NCBI GenBank assembly: GCA_024500155.1
Contig: CM044874.1
Span: forward strand, 70,045,795 to 70,109,794
Length of the DNA: 64,000 bases
Direction: 5' to 3'
From: Chenopodium formosanum
Taxonomy: Eukaryota > Streptophyta > Magnoliopsida > Caryophyllales > Amaranthaceae
Positions 48,534 through 60,176 of this stretch are shown here, piece after piece. The notes beneath the pieces are model-generated. The model saw only the letters and a program-made list of their open reading frames with translations, did not search any database and was not told the origin of the DNA. Each line of letters opens with the position of its first letter. The first letter of the stretch is position 1. A program made the translations under genes and the position numbers.

Positions 48534-49197
48534 GGGGTCCTACACTCCTACCCACTACCCAGTGTCCAGTGATACTCCTTTCTCATGGAAGTGATTTTCT
48601 AACTATAGGACTAGATTTCCGTGAACAACATATGCAGAGGGGACTTGAGAATTTCTCGGTTTATAATATGGTCCATTCAAGTGAGAAGTCATTGGTGGCT
48701 AATAAAAATAAATAATTTGACTCGTTAATTTTGTTTTACATTATCAATTATGCACCAATTCCCTCGTGCTGGTTTCTGAACTTCTGTACACCATAAAATT
48801 TCAGGAATGATGAGCCAAGTCACAACAGTCTTGGCGTCTTTGGGGATCTCAGTGTGTTCCTGTGTGGTGAGATGAAGCAATCAACACGTTTTATTTTTAT
48901 ATGAATCTTTTTAAGGAGTGTGAGTGACTGATTTGCTTTTTTACATATTTCCCAAATAGGCCGAACTTGACAGAGGGAAGGGTATTGGAGTAATGCTATT
49001 TCACATTGAAGACGCTTCAAATAATCTGGTATATTACTTTGTTTTGTCTTGAATTAGTCAACTTTTCAAGCTTGTAACAGCTAACAATTTCTAAATTCAT
49101 TCCTTTTCAGAATGATGCTTGCGCAAGGATTGATCTCATACTTGGTGTTCTGGGATGGTCCACAGGCTGTAGTTGGTTGAGCTCCCCAGAATTATAG
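38913..49197 (+). CDS. RSH1: RSH1, chloroplast RelA/SpoT homologue, 24 exons
   Basis: Exons: 38913-38937, 39093-39295, 39374-39553, 41242-41307, 41376-41468, 41546-41677, 41765-41866, 41948-42025, 42101-42172, 43174-43281, 43528-43625, 44154-44214, 44338-44400, 44516-44572, 44739-44840, 45087-45224, 45374-45505, 45610-45696, 45772-45843, 47036-47122, 47201-47636, 48805-48866, 48960-49028, 49111-49197. Joined they give 869 codons in one open frame; Arabidopsis RSH1 is similar in size. The N-terminus is serine-rich, as in a plastid transit peptide. The HD hydrolase region is about residues 159-310 with H202-D203 and E206-D207 (LLHDTVEDT). A RelA-like region follows at about 407-520 (DYIATPKPNGFQSLHTTV), then TGS at about 560-625 and a C-terminal ACT-like domain at about 782-850. 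The family sets plastid (p)ppGpp levels. The PGRFKDYI motif of active synthetases is PRSMKDYI here, so it is probably hydrolase-only (inference). All introns are GT-AG. Confidence 0.95.
39873..40174. mobile_element. Harbinger-like MITE in RSH1 intron 3 (302 bp)
   Basis: TAA duplicated at 39870-39872 and 40175-40177; inverted ends GGCCTTATTTTGTAATGA and complement GGCCTAGCTTGATAAAGTAATGA. The 3-bp TAA target fits PIF/Harbinger. Confidence 0.7.
40592..40772. mobile_element. Degenerate Stowaway-like MITE in RSH1 intron 3
   Basis: TA-flanked ends cttccattttttt and cgggggaag with a poorly kept inverted repeat; 181 bp. Tentative. Confidence 0.4.
48487..48537. repeat. T26-G25 homopolymer junction in RSH1 intron 21
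   Basis: Twenty-six T followed directly by twenty-five G. Real homopolymer pairs occur, but such a block is also a classic place for sequencing or assembly error. It lies well away from splice sites (intron 47637-48804). Confidence 0.9.
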
Positions 49198-49790
49198 GAA
49201 ATGCTTATATTGAGCAAGTTATATATGGATGATTCAGAAAGAGGAGGGGGGATGTAAAAAGAAAGGCAGCTGGTTGTTGGTATCACATAATATATCATTA
49301 TCCGGTGTTCTTCACTGCAACCCACTATTTTTGTTCTCCAAGCAATTCCTGCCTTGCAGGCTTGTGAGAGGACGGTGTGTGAAGAGACAGAGACAATTTC
49401 TGATGATTGGTTTGTTAAATCAGAATCCTGAATATTTTTGGTTAAACATGGCAAAATAGATAGCATGAGCCGATTTGGCTCATATACTAAGTCAGGGTAG
49501 TGTATATACAGAGAAGAGTTGTATAGTTAGGAATAGGTGTAAAGGGGGAATACAAGGCTTCATCCGCTGGGAAAGACAAAGGGAGAAGCCAACATATCCA
49601 TGTGTTAATTTCCAGAGTACATTAATGTATTTACTTATCTATTCATTTTCTTCTGCTTAACTCTTGGAATCTTGAAGTCTGTTTCGAACTGGCGGTGATT
49701 GTGGTGTAAACTAGTTATGCTGCATTCTTTGCTCGGGAACTTGACTGTAATTCTTTGTTGACATTAATAAAGGGACAATGATACATTGAT
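49198..49790 (+). other. RSH1: RSH1 3' UTR with candidate poly-A signal
   Basis: The sequence downstream of the stop has no domain-bearing ORF. AATAAA occurs at 49766-49771, making a 3' UTR of roughly 0.6 kb plausible. The exact cleavage site is not visible. Confidence 0.45.
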
Positions 49791-50576
49791 CCATATTGAA
49801 GGATTTAAAACCCACATCATGATTGATCATTGTACATTAAATAAGCTACTCTTATGGTCCCTTTCTCACTCTCTCTATAGGGTTGGTGAGCCTATTGGGT
49901 TAACCATTTTTGTTCCACAAAAAGATGGAACCCATGTCATGATTGACCACTGTACCGGTTTAGCTCTTGTCATCATGTCATGGGATGTAATAATGATTTA
50001 CACTGGTTGTCATTGGTCTACTTTAACCCTCCTCCTTTATCCAGGCTTGTGACTGGTAGCGAAAAGTTCATTGGTGGAGGTTTTTTTTTTTTTTTTTTTT
50101 TAAATTTTATTTTTAATAATAAGATCTAGTCTTTGATTGATTGATGATGTTAATTTGGAATTAAAATAGCTATTTGGTAGTTTTTTTAAAAGGGGGAGGG
50201 GGAGGGGGAGGGGGAGGGGGGGGGGATGCATGAGAATTGTGCCATAGTGAATTGAATACTGAAATATTCTTACCTCTTTTTTTTTTTTTATAGTTGACAC
50301 GTATTACTTTTTAGGATTTTTTTTTTTTTAGTTGACACGTTTATTTGTTGAGTAAGTTTTATGTTGTGCATTTACTAGCTACCCCACTTGCTTTATCATT
50401 ATTTCTCACTCTTTTTCTCCTTAATATGTGTGCCTAAATTGAACGTGTTAACTAATGCTTTGCTTGGATAAAAATAAGGAAGGAAAGGAAGGGGAAGGAA
50501 TTATGAGGAAGGGGAAAGAAAGGGAGGGGGAGGTGAACTCCATATTCCCTCCAAATCTCTCCAATTTTGAAGGGAT
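49791..50576. repeat. Intergenic simple-sequence region
   Basis: No gene. The phrases cacatcatgattgatcattgt and catgtcatgattgaccactgt are a diverged direct repeat at about 49812 and 49933. Homopolymer and G-rich simple repeats occupy about 50082-50226, including several gggggag units. The phrase agttgacacgt occurs twice near 50294 and 50330. A purine-rich ggaaggaaaggaagg tract follows at 50478-50530. Confidence 0.55.
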
Positions 50577-51174
50577 TAGAGCACCAGTAGTGGCAAGGAT
50601 TGTAATCCTTTTAGAGCCACTTTAGAATACCTTTTGGTATCCTTACCATTGTTGGTTCATCTAGGAGGACTCTTTTACACAAATGAATACACTGTTTCCT
50701 TTCCATGGAAAAGATAACTTCCTCGGCCCAAGCGAAAGATTGAGCAAGTAAAGACAAAAAGTGGGTCTTGTATTTGACAAAAAGTGAACGAATTTTACAT
50801 TGCAACGGTAACTTAGCTGACATGCAAGGCATGTGAATTCATTGCATTGCAATGGTAAATTGAAGTTGTCGTGTCATGATATTATTGCATTTGAGTTTCT
50901 TTTGCTTCAATTTTGTATAACGGCTATAATATGTAAACGGTAACTTATTTGGGAAAACTAAAAACACAACGGTCATGAAATTTTTTTTCTCTTTAAAATG
51001 AGTATAATTTGTCCATATTTTCACAAACTTTTATTTTCAATTAGAAATTACTCTTCATATTTCCAATTCATATAAGTTTCATATCTCCAAGTCATTTTTT
51101 CTCCATAACACTTCTACTGCTAGTTTCTTTTTTTCTTACCAACATATCACTTCCAATTTAGAAAACCCTTCAAT

Positions 51175-52330
51175 ATGGATCGTAATAATTCAAATTACGG
51201 GAATAATATGAATTTTCCAAATAATCCAAACTATCAATATAATCAAAATAATCCTCCTTTTGACCCAAATTCATTGAGTAATCCTCATTTTCAAGCTGCT
51301 TTGCAATGGTTTAATAATCATTCAAGACCAATAAATGTCAATTCCACAATGTCAACCTTCTTGAGTTCTTTCCCTTTTCCTTAAAGTAGCTCGTCATCTC
51401 AACAATCTCTTGGTAATATGTCGGGTTTTCCCATTTATGAACATTTCACTCATAACATGGATCAATCACCGTGAGGTTTTGGTGGTAGCAATGCAACTCC
51501 AATAGAGGAGAGTGGTGATGAACACGTGGAACAATTAGTGGGGGCGCAACATCTAGAAGACATTGACGATGTTGATGTCGAAATTGTTGTCAACACCACC
51601 GGGCAAAGGAAAAACCAGTCATGGAGCATAGCTGAAGACAAAGCACTTGTATCGGCCTACATAAACACAGGGGGTGACGTAGTGAAAGGAACCAAGACAA
51701 AGAGAAGTGGGTTATGGGTTGACATCTATAACCGTTAGAACGTTCTAGAATAGAAAACCCCGATGAAATAAAGGTAAGAAACATTAAATCTATGCAAAAA
51801 TCGATGGGATCATATCAATTTACATTGTAGTAAATGGGTAAATGCATATGGGTATCATTATCAAACCAAGGGCAGTGGTGAGTCCGAGCAAAAATTTGGA
51901 GAAATTTGCTGACAAAGATTATTACGCAACTAACAACAAGATCTTTTGTTTATTGCACTATTTTGAGGAATTGAGAAAATATCTGAAATGGGATCCATCT
52001 TTGGCCAAAGATCAATTAAATATGTTACCCGGTGGCCAACAAACGTCAACCGAAAGTTTGGGAAGCGGTAAACGATTACAACCTGATTCACCATCCGATG
52101 TTGGAAGAGGAGGTAAAAGACCTGCTGGCATAAAACAAACAAAGATGAAAGGTAACGCATCTAATACTTCATCTTCAAGTATAAATCTTGAAGCGTTAAA
52201 CACAAATTTTAATGAAGTTGGTGATAAGTTGAATGATTTGGGTGGGCGACTACTGGATCAGTTGAAGGAAAAAGATGAACTTAAAAAAGCAAAAGTTGAA
52301 GAAAAGAAAAGGCAAAAGGACGAGGCATGA
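51175..52330 (+). pseudogene. Harbinger Myb-like/NAM-associated protein pseudogene
   Basis: An Asn-rich N-terminus starts at 51175. A Myb-like stretch WSIAEDKALVSAYINTGGD follows, then after a frameshift a C-terminal part at 51842-52330 with KWDPSLAKDQ and a Lys/Glu-rich helix. In-frame stops occur at 51382-51384 (TAA), about 51472 (TGA) and 51736-51738 (TAG). The first two would be Gln and Arg codons with a single T-to-C change. In active elements this protein partners the transposase at the transposon ends. Confidence 0.75.
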
Positions 52331-52644
52331 AGTTTAGAATGTTAGAAAGGTTAATGCAGAAGCCCGTTCTTGATGAAGTTGAATTATAAATGTATAAGAA
52401 ACTTAAAGATGAATTCAGTAGTATATTTTCGATTTGATTTAATTTACCTGATTGTACCGAGTAATCATGATTTGTTATTACGATTATGAGTTGTATGTTT
52501 TATTATTATTGTAACTTTGCAGAATTATTGTCAATGTACCTTTTTAATATGAATGTAATTTCTATGTATTAATATGAACTTTCTATTTACTAAATTGGGT
52601 TAAAGTTTGTTAATGTTACTTTATATTATTGTGATAATGTATAA

Positions 52645-52886
52645 GATTGCTACCCATGGCATTTCATCTAACCAAAATCTTATCTTCTGACATCCTTTGT
52701 TTTATGACCACATATCATTATCTGAAATCTTATCTTCTGACTAACCTTATCGTTTTTTTGTCTAGACAATTTATCAGATTGCTCCCATGACATTTCATCT
52801 AACAAAAATCTTATTATCTTATGACATTCTTTACTTTATGACCACATATCATTATTAGAAATCTTATATTCTAACTAACCTTATCG

Positions 52887-52931
<45 letters not shown>

Positions 52932-53065
52932 TCTAGATAATTTATCAGATTGCTCCCATGACATTTCATCTAACTAAAATCTTATCTTTTGACATCCTTT
53001 GTTTTATGACCACATATCCTTATCAGAAATCTTATCTTCTGACTAACCTTATCCCATTTTCCATC
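52645..53065. repeat. Tandem repeat, three copies of about 130 bp, one with T42
   Basis: Copies start at 52645, 52778 and 52949, each beginning attgctcccatgacatttca or a variant and ending near gactaaccttatc. Copy 2 is lengthened by a run of 42 T (52889-52930). It lies between the two Harbinger genes. Confidence 0.8.
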
Positions 53066-53197
53066 TATAAAATTCATAAAATTACTCCCAATAACATTAC
53101 ATCTATTAATATCAACCTTATGTTCTCTTTAGCATTTTTTTTAAAAAAAAAAACCCAAAACCTTCTATTTCAAATATTGTTTGGTAATAAACATAAT

Positions 53198-54403
53198 ATG
53201 AATTTCGATTCAAACTCTTCAAGTTCTTCTTCTTCATCTTCAAGTTTAACTGATGAAATCTATGATCAAACGGTCATGAATTTTATCAACAAGAGTCATA
53301 GATTACAAGTAATGCAAAATGCAGTATTTGTAGCTGTAAACAATTCATTACAGCAAAATGAACAAAAAGAACGAAGAATAAATGTGCCGAGAAATCGTGA
53401 AGCAGCTCACGACAATTTAGTTTCAGGTTACTTTAGCGACTAACCAGTATACGATGAAACCACATTTCGAAGGAGGTTTCGAATGCGAAGAGCCCTTTTC
53501 CTTCGCATTGTCAACACATTAAGTGCAACTAACAGTTACTTCCAACAACACCCAGATGCGACCATGCGTCTTGGTGCTTCACCCCTTCAGAAATGCTCAA
53601 TAGTATGTTAGCTTATGGTTGTTCTACTGATCAAGTAGATGAGTATCTTAAGCTCGGTGAAAGCACTGCTAGAGAATGTCTTGCACAGTTTGTCAATGGA
53701 GTAATTGCTCAATTTGCAACTGAGTACCTTCGCAAGCCAACATTGGAAGATATCCAACGCTTCCTTAGAGAAGGGGAGGATAGAGGTTTCCCTGGCACGT
53801 TGGGCAGCATTGATTGCATGCATTGGGTCTGGAAAAATTGTCCAGCTGGATGGAAAGGAATGTATCAAGGAAGATCTAAAACGACGACTGTTATTTTACA
53901 AGCGATTGCTTCCAGGGATTTATGGATTTGGCACGCCTGCTGTGGGACGCCTGGATCCTGCAACGACATTAATGTACTTCAACGTTCTCCGGTGTTTGAT
54001 GATATAATAAATAATCGTGCTCCACAAGTTCTGTTCATTGTTAACGGAGATAACTACAACAAAGGATATTATCTCATGGATGGGATTTATCCAAAATGGT
54101 CGATATTCATAGACGTTATTGCAGCCCCACAAACCTTAAAGGATAAATTGTTCACTACACGTTAAGAGTGCTAGAAAGGATGTTGAGTGTGCATTTGGGG
54201 TGTTACAAGCTCGGTTTGCAATAATTAGGAAGCCTGCTTTGGCATGGAGTGCTAGAAAGACTTGCATCATCATACACAGCATGATAGTTGAAGACGAGCG
54301 TGATACATATTTTAACTATAAAGATCCACTTGAATTCGCCCAAGAACAGCCTGAAATATGCCAGGGTCGTCCTCAACCAGAAATGCAACAACATTTACCG
54401 TAA
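53198..54403 (+). pseudogene. Harbinger DDE transposase pseudogene
   Basis: The start at 53198 is followed by a Ser-rich leader. TAA at 53441-53443 interrupts, a frameshift near 53590 follows, then 53593-54165 carries the catalytic core (FPGTLGSIDCMHWVWKNCP with the first Asp, ACCGTPGSCNDINVLQRSP with the second). TAA at 54163-54165 interrupts again. The remainder has KDVECAFGVLQARFAII with the third acidic position. Both TAA stops would be CAA with one C-to-T change, and the Cys in VECAFG replaces the usual Arg, which is also a C-to-T change. Clearly inactive. Confidence 0.85.
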
Positions 54404-54688
54404 CTCTTGGGCCGTATGATCCTGATAATTTTAGTAGATTGATAGCTTCGAGAGGGGAGATTCGTGATAGAAAAGTTCATGAGGGATTAAAGAACGACTT
54501 GGTTGAGCGTTTATGGGCAAAATCAAGGAGCTCGGTTGAAAATTAGCATTTTAATAATTTTGAATTGTGTGTGTTATTCTCATTGCTTATTTTCATCCGT
54601 GTATATCATATTTTTAATTTATGTCTTTTAATTCATATATTTCGTATTTTACTAATTTTTTATATTAATGTGAAATTGTAATAGTTGA

Positions 54689-54690
<2 letters not shown>

Positions 54691-54730
<40 letters not shown>
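54691..54730. repeat. (AAT)n microsatellite
   Basis: About 13 units of AAT, directly left of the reverse-transcriptase-linked fragment. Confidence 0.95.
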
Positions 54731-54736
54731 TCACTT

Positions 54737-55399
54737 TTGGGCCAGACTATGAATGGTAAGACTTACCGTAGTGTTCTTTGCTACCGGTTGGGTGTTCCAT
54801 TGTTCTCCGTTTCAAGACCGTGTTCTGCTTGCTCAAGGGTTTTTGATGGGGATATTTATGGGGATCATGCAATGTCTTGTGTTGGGATTGTGGGTATTAA
54901 GCATCGGCACAACATTGTTCGTGACACCCTGGTTGATATATGTTTTCGGTCTGGGATTTCTGCTTGAAAGGAGGTTAACGTTGGGTTGACTGGAGGAAAC
55001 GACGGGGCTCTTCGACCAGCAGATGTGTTGCTTTATTCCTGGGATAGAGGTCTTGATGTATGTGTTGACTTGACGGGGTCTTCACCTTTAACGCAATCGG
55101 GGTTGTCTGACTTTGTTCCTGGTCGTGTTGTGTCGACAGCGGCTCACGGGAAGCGGGACAAGTATGGGGCGCGTTGCAGGGCTATTGGCTATGGTTTTCT
55201 TCCTTTCTCCTTTTCTTCGTTGGGGGAATAGGGAAGGATGCTATTGCGTTGCTAAAGCGGGTTCAGGCATTCGCTAAGGCTCAAGATATTGGTGCTCGTG
55301 CAGCTGCTCATATCTTAGAGGGGTGGGGGCCTAGATTGTATCTCGGCTCCCCACCAATTTCTTGTAAATTGATTGACTTTGTAGGTTTTTTGCAATTTT

Positions 55400-55404
<5 letters not shown>
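54737..55404 (+). pseudogene. C-terminal fragment of a reverse-transcriptase-linked retroelement protein
   Basis: Three ORF pieces (54737-54967, 54986-55231, about 55220-55404) read as one protein broken by a stop and small shifts. Visible features are a zinc-binding-like CSACSRVFDGDIYGDHAMSC, then HRHNIVRDTL, RPADVLLYSWDRGLDVCVD and AARAAAHI-type C-terminal helices. I recall this arrangement from the C-terminus of proteins annotated as reverse transcriptases in plants and protists. The RPADV...DVCVDLT part might be a nuclease-like fold (inference). It is 5'-truncated and ends in (TAA)n, like some non-LTR elements. Confidence 0.5.

Positions 55405-55488
<84 letters not shown>
55401..55488. 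repeat. (TAA)n microsatellite, about 29 units
   Basis: An uninterrupted ATA/TAA run of 88 bases, directly after the protein fragment. It could be the 3' tail of the inserted element. Confidence 0.95.
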
Positions 55489-55489
<1 letters not shown>

Positions 55490-56498
55490 CATATTTTCAA
55501 GCTTTAATAATAATTAAGTGTGTAAATAGGAGAGAGAATATATGGTGGGGTATATGTAAATAGGAGAGAGTAAATAGGAAAGGATACTCACTGATATTGG
55601 AAATATTTAAGAAAGAGGATAAGTAAAAGGATGGAGATAGTGAGAAGTGATGTGAAAGAAAGAGAGTGTGATGTGTCAAGTGGAGGAAAGGAGAGAGAAA
55701 TTGGGAAAGGATTATAGCTTTCTCTTGAATGCTGGTGCTCTTATACTTATTAAAGAAAGAGGAAAAATAAATCCCTCCCTCTCCTTTCCCTTGCTTCCCT
55801 CAATCCTTTACCCAAACAAGAGAGTTTGTCCCCCTCTCTTTCTCTTCCCTTCTTTCTATCCAAACAATATATAAATAGAAACGAAGGAAGTATAATTTCT
55901 TGTTAAAACAAAATTAAATTCCATTGCATCTGTACTATTATTTTAAATTAGGAATCCGGAAGGACACATGTCCTTTTTTTTTAAGAATATTTAACAAAAT
56001 AATAATAATTATAATAATCTCATGCCTTTACAAAGATCTTAATTTTCAAACTAACTTTATACATGAAAATTGATCATGCCTTTCCAAAAAATAAAAAAAA
56101 ATAAAAAAATACACTTTTATTTTAAAAAAATTGTGTGGAAAAATAAAGTGTCATCTAACCTACAAAGTGTCATTTCAGTTCGTTTTAAAAACGTAAATAT
56201 TGGGGATGTTAAGCCTAAAATTAGTTTTTTTATTATTACTATTTTTTAATGAAAGATTAGTGTTTTTTTATAAAGCGAAGTTAATTATTGTTTATAAACC
56301 CACCCTATTGAAATAGTAAGTTCCTTTCTATTTTTCATTCCACTATATATATGTATGCATATTTTAAGACTCTTTATGTTATTAATTATTATGTATGATC
56401 AATTTATTTTTCAAATTTAACAAAATTGTTTTTTTTTTTTAATTTTCATAAATGTGATTGTGGGTCAACATTGAAAGTGAATATTAAAGCAGGCTACA
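55489..56498. other. Intergenic, no gene
   Basis: A purine-rich stretch (about 55530-55690) is followed by a pyrimidine-rich one (55770-55866) ending ctttctatccaaacaat. The complement of that end (ttggatagaaagaagg) resembles 50466-50482 (ttggataaaaataagg), so both may be ends of the same kind of short transposon. The rest is AT-rich. Confidence 0.45.
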
Positions 56499-56990
56499 AA
56501 TTATGTGAAAATTATACCCTACATCCTAGTGTAGGATGGTCTACCTACACCCCCGATGCTACGTCGTTTTGTAGCTTGCGGGGAATACTCACGAGCTACT
56601 TCATGCTTCAATTCTTTCCTTTTTTTTTAATTTTCTAATTCTTTCCTTGTTTCTTATTATTCAAGCTATGTATATAAATGATTTTAAACCCAATATTTTC
56701 TCTCTCCTCAATTGATCAATTTCCATTTTTGTACCTACATTTTCTCTGGTTAATTCATCTTTTTCATTTGATTTTATACTAATTTTGCAGTTTATTTTTC
56801 CTACGATTTTGATAATTGTTGTTGATCATCAATGGTTGATTCTTCCTCTACTAATTTCGATCGTGATTTACGAAAGTGTGTTTTCATCTTCTAGAGTTCA
56901 ATTGATTGATTCGTTTGTTCATCAACAATGTGAGTAATTACAATCATAATTTTGTAAATTTTTATCATCAATACATTGTTGTGTTATAAT

Positions 56991-57493
56991 TAGGGATGAG
57001 CAAAAATTCAGGGTACCCTGATATGGAACCGGAACCTGTTCGGAACCGCAGGTTCCAAACCCGGAACCTGTTGATCAGGTTCCGGTTCCGAGTAATAAAA
57101 TTAGGAACTTGTTGCAACAGGTTCCGGTTCCGGGTAATAAAATTTTGGATCTAGAACCTGTAGGGTACCCTGTTAGTACAAGTTCCCTATAGGGTACATG
57201 AAACCGGAACCTATATGGTATTAAAAATTCTAGACAATTAGTGTTGGTTTGTTATATTTGAAGTACTATACTAAAGTTGTAAGCTTTTATTGTGATCATC
57301 TATTTTAAAAAAAATAAATTTGTCACAATTTATCAAGTAACTATTAAACTTACTTTGACAGACAGGGTACCCTGTTTAGGAACCGGAACTTGCAGGTTCC
57401 GGTTTCGGTTCTCAATTCTTAGGAACCTGTTGCAACAGGTTCCGGTTCTGGGTCCTAATATTTTTACAGGGTACCCTGCTACGCTCACCCCTA
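56991..57493. mobile_element. hAT MITE rich in GGAACCGGTTCC-type words
   Basis: Perfect 8-bp duplications GTTATAAT at 56983-56990 and 57494-57501. Termini TAGGGATGAGC and complement TAGGGGTGAGCG. The interior is packed with cgggaacctgttgcaacagg-like words and gggtaccctg palindromes. Confidence 0.85.
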
Positions 57494-57880
57494 GTTATAA
57501 TGCTCTGTTTATTTCAACTTAATTTATGTATTATTATTCTTTTCGTTGCTTCAATTTTCAAATTTTGATTATGATTATGATGAACGTTTTTGGATTGTTC
57601 ATACTTTGTTATGAATATTTCATTGCTTCAATTTATTTCATTGCTCTATGTTTGAAAATTGCGTGATTTTGTTTGTATGCTTTTAATTTTTTTTTATTTT
57701 TTTGGATTATTTTTATATTTTAAATTAATCAATTATGTCTTATCATTTGTACTTATTAATTTTTTTTATGTCATATATGTTTATTTGTTTTTACCATTTT
57801 TTCTTGATAATATTATGTGTCAAAAATTTCCATATTGATCATGTGCAGTTTTGTTATTGAACATTGTATTTGTTAATTAT

Positions 57881-58255
57881 TGTTCATTTTTGAAACTTGT
57901 TATGTTCATTTATAATTGTATATTAAAACTTTGTGCAGTGGGAAAAAAGTTGATATTTCATATCTTGCTAAGGTTTTGATTTTATCTGTTTATTTAAGTG
58001 TTTGTAATTGAACATTTATATATTTTAATATGATAATTTAACTTTTATTTGGAGGCGAAGGATTTAGTGTTTAAAGGATTTAATATGATCATTTTTGAAA
58101 CTTGTTATGTTCATTTATAATTGTACATTAAAACTTTGTGTAGTGGGAAAAAAAGCTAATTTTCATATCTTGCTAAAGTTTTGTTTTTCTTATCTGTTTA
58201 TTTAAGTGTTTGTAATTGAACATTTATATATATATTTTAATATGATCATTTAATT
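57881..58255. repeat. Diverged direct duplication of about 160 bp
   Basis: 57881-58041 and 58086-58255 share tcatttttgaaacttgttat, aaaactttgtgNagtgggaa and tttgtaattgaacatttata. It lies just before the putative exon at 58267. Confidence 0.75.
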
Positions 58256-58266
58256 TTTTTTTGCAG

Positions 58267-58440
58267 TCGAAGGATTTAAATATTCCTATAAATAAAATTG
58301 TTGCTGGTGTTTCTGCTGCTCAAGCTCAATGTAATGTTCCTATAAATAAAGGTGTAGCTGGTGTTAAAAATGATGCTCAAGTTAATCCAAGAGTACTAGT
58401 GCGTCTACAAAATCTCAAACTAGATATTTTGTTCCACCCG
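58267..58440 (+). other. Possible exon fragment inside the MULE-like element
   Basis: A pyrimidine tract and CAG (ttttttttgcag, ending 58266) precede an open stretch with a short internal repeat at the protein level (NIPINKIVAGVSAA, NVPINKGVAGVKND). A neighbouring frame continues beyond the stop with Gln/Ser/Thr-rich sequence to about 58600, suggesting one shift. I do not recognise the protein. Confidence 0.35.
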
Positions 58441-60176
58441 TAGTTCTTGACATTGTTCAAACTTCAACTCAGGATTGTTCAAACTTCAATCCAGAAATGT
58501 TTAAACCCCATTCCAGAAATGTTCAATCAACAAATGTTTAAGTTATTCCTCACACGGTTCCAATAAATGATCAAGGTGCTCTTGTTCAAAGTTCTTCAAG
58601 TGTTAAAGACATAAGAATTTGTTTCTATATAGTACCTTTTTTAGTATATTGTTTTTTTTTTTTAAATTCAACATATGTAAATGATTATTTATCAATTTGA
58701 AAATGAACAAAAGTAAAGAACCAACAACCAATTTATAAAATCTAAAAAATATATTTTTTTTCATACAAATAAAGATTAAAATGAAATATCAATTACATTA
58801 ATTTTTTTAAGAAATAAAATCTATAAGTTTATTTTCCTCCAAAAAAAAAAAATCTATAAAACTATATATAAGATATGATCATATACACATTCATAAATGA
58901 ACATATACACATTCATAAATGAACATATAACATGTACTATTCCTTTGCAAACTTCCTTGCTTATCTTCTATTTAACCTATATTTAGTGTTTTTCTTCAAA
59001 TAGCATCAGTTCCGCATCCTTGCTTCCTAATTTGGTCCACCTGTTGAACAAAATAAATTAACAAATGTTAATTATTATATAGTATATACATTACTTTATA
59101 AATGAACAATATATCTTACATTATTGAACATTTATCACTTTTACACTATTTGGTTTCAAATCACAAATCTAACTATCATTAAGTTTAGTAGTGAAGGTTT
59201 CTATATGCTTCATAATGTATACTCTGTAGTTTGTATAATCAGCGTTGTTAAGCCATTTTATCTTCTCCAAAACAACTACATATTCTTCAATTCCATGTGC
59301 AAATTTATATCAAATGTGTAACTTTTGACATCACTACAATATAGCTAGATTGGTTGTAAGATATTAGTTTTAATGCATACAAATGAACATTATTAATATT
59401 ATACATGAACATAATGTATAAAAGAAATGAACATTCGTTATTTAGGCATATAAATATATATGTAAACTAAAATGAACCAATATTAACATATATTTTAAAA
59501 TGAACATTACTTTATATGTAAATGAACATTATGAATTTCATAAATGATCAAAAGATTTGATAGAATGAATAAGTCAGTTTCTCAACTCAAATGAATGATT
59601 ATTTATGCATTTCATAAATGTGCATAACGTATCATAAAAATGAACATTTTTTATTTAGGCATATAAAGTCAAATATAAACTCAAATAAATTCAAATAAAT
59701 TCAAATATACAAATGAACATTTATAATTCTATATATGTTCATATATTAACTCGGAATCGTAGAAATGTTAACATCTATACCATAAGACTTTTTAATATCT
59801 TTTAAAAGTTCTAGAACTACAACTTGAGACTTTTGTTCGCTGTTTTTTTAAAAAATTTTCTACTCTTGTTTAAATAGGTTTTTGATCTGCCTTGTTGTGA
59901 TCAACGAACAGGATTCTTCTCTGAATCATCATTCTCTTTATCTCTCTACTTCAAAACATATTTTTTCGATTCTACAAAAACAACACAAAACATAGTAGGT
60001 TTTAATGATTTTTGCATAAAATAGTTCTAATCAAGTTAGATTATGTTTCTGAACATGTAATTTCTAAATGAAATACGTAGTAGAAAAAATAAAGTTCGTA
60101 CAAAAAATTGTAGTAAAATTACTTACTCTTTCTGTGAATGTTGTTGCGATTGTTGAATTTCTTCGCAAATGTAGAC

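Larger units (their letters stand above)
50577..54545 (+). mobile_element. Degenerate PIF/Harbinger transposon with two genes
   Basis: A Myb/NAM-associated-type gene and a DDE transposase gene lie in the same orientation, the standard plant Harbinger layout. The left end is placed near agagcaccagtagtggcaag (50578), which resembles Harbinger termini. No matching right inverted repeat was found before the microsatellite at 54691, so the right limit is only where coding similarity ends. Confidence 0.7.
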
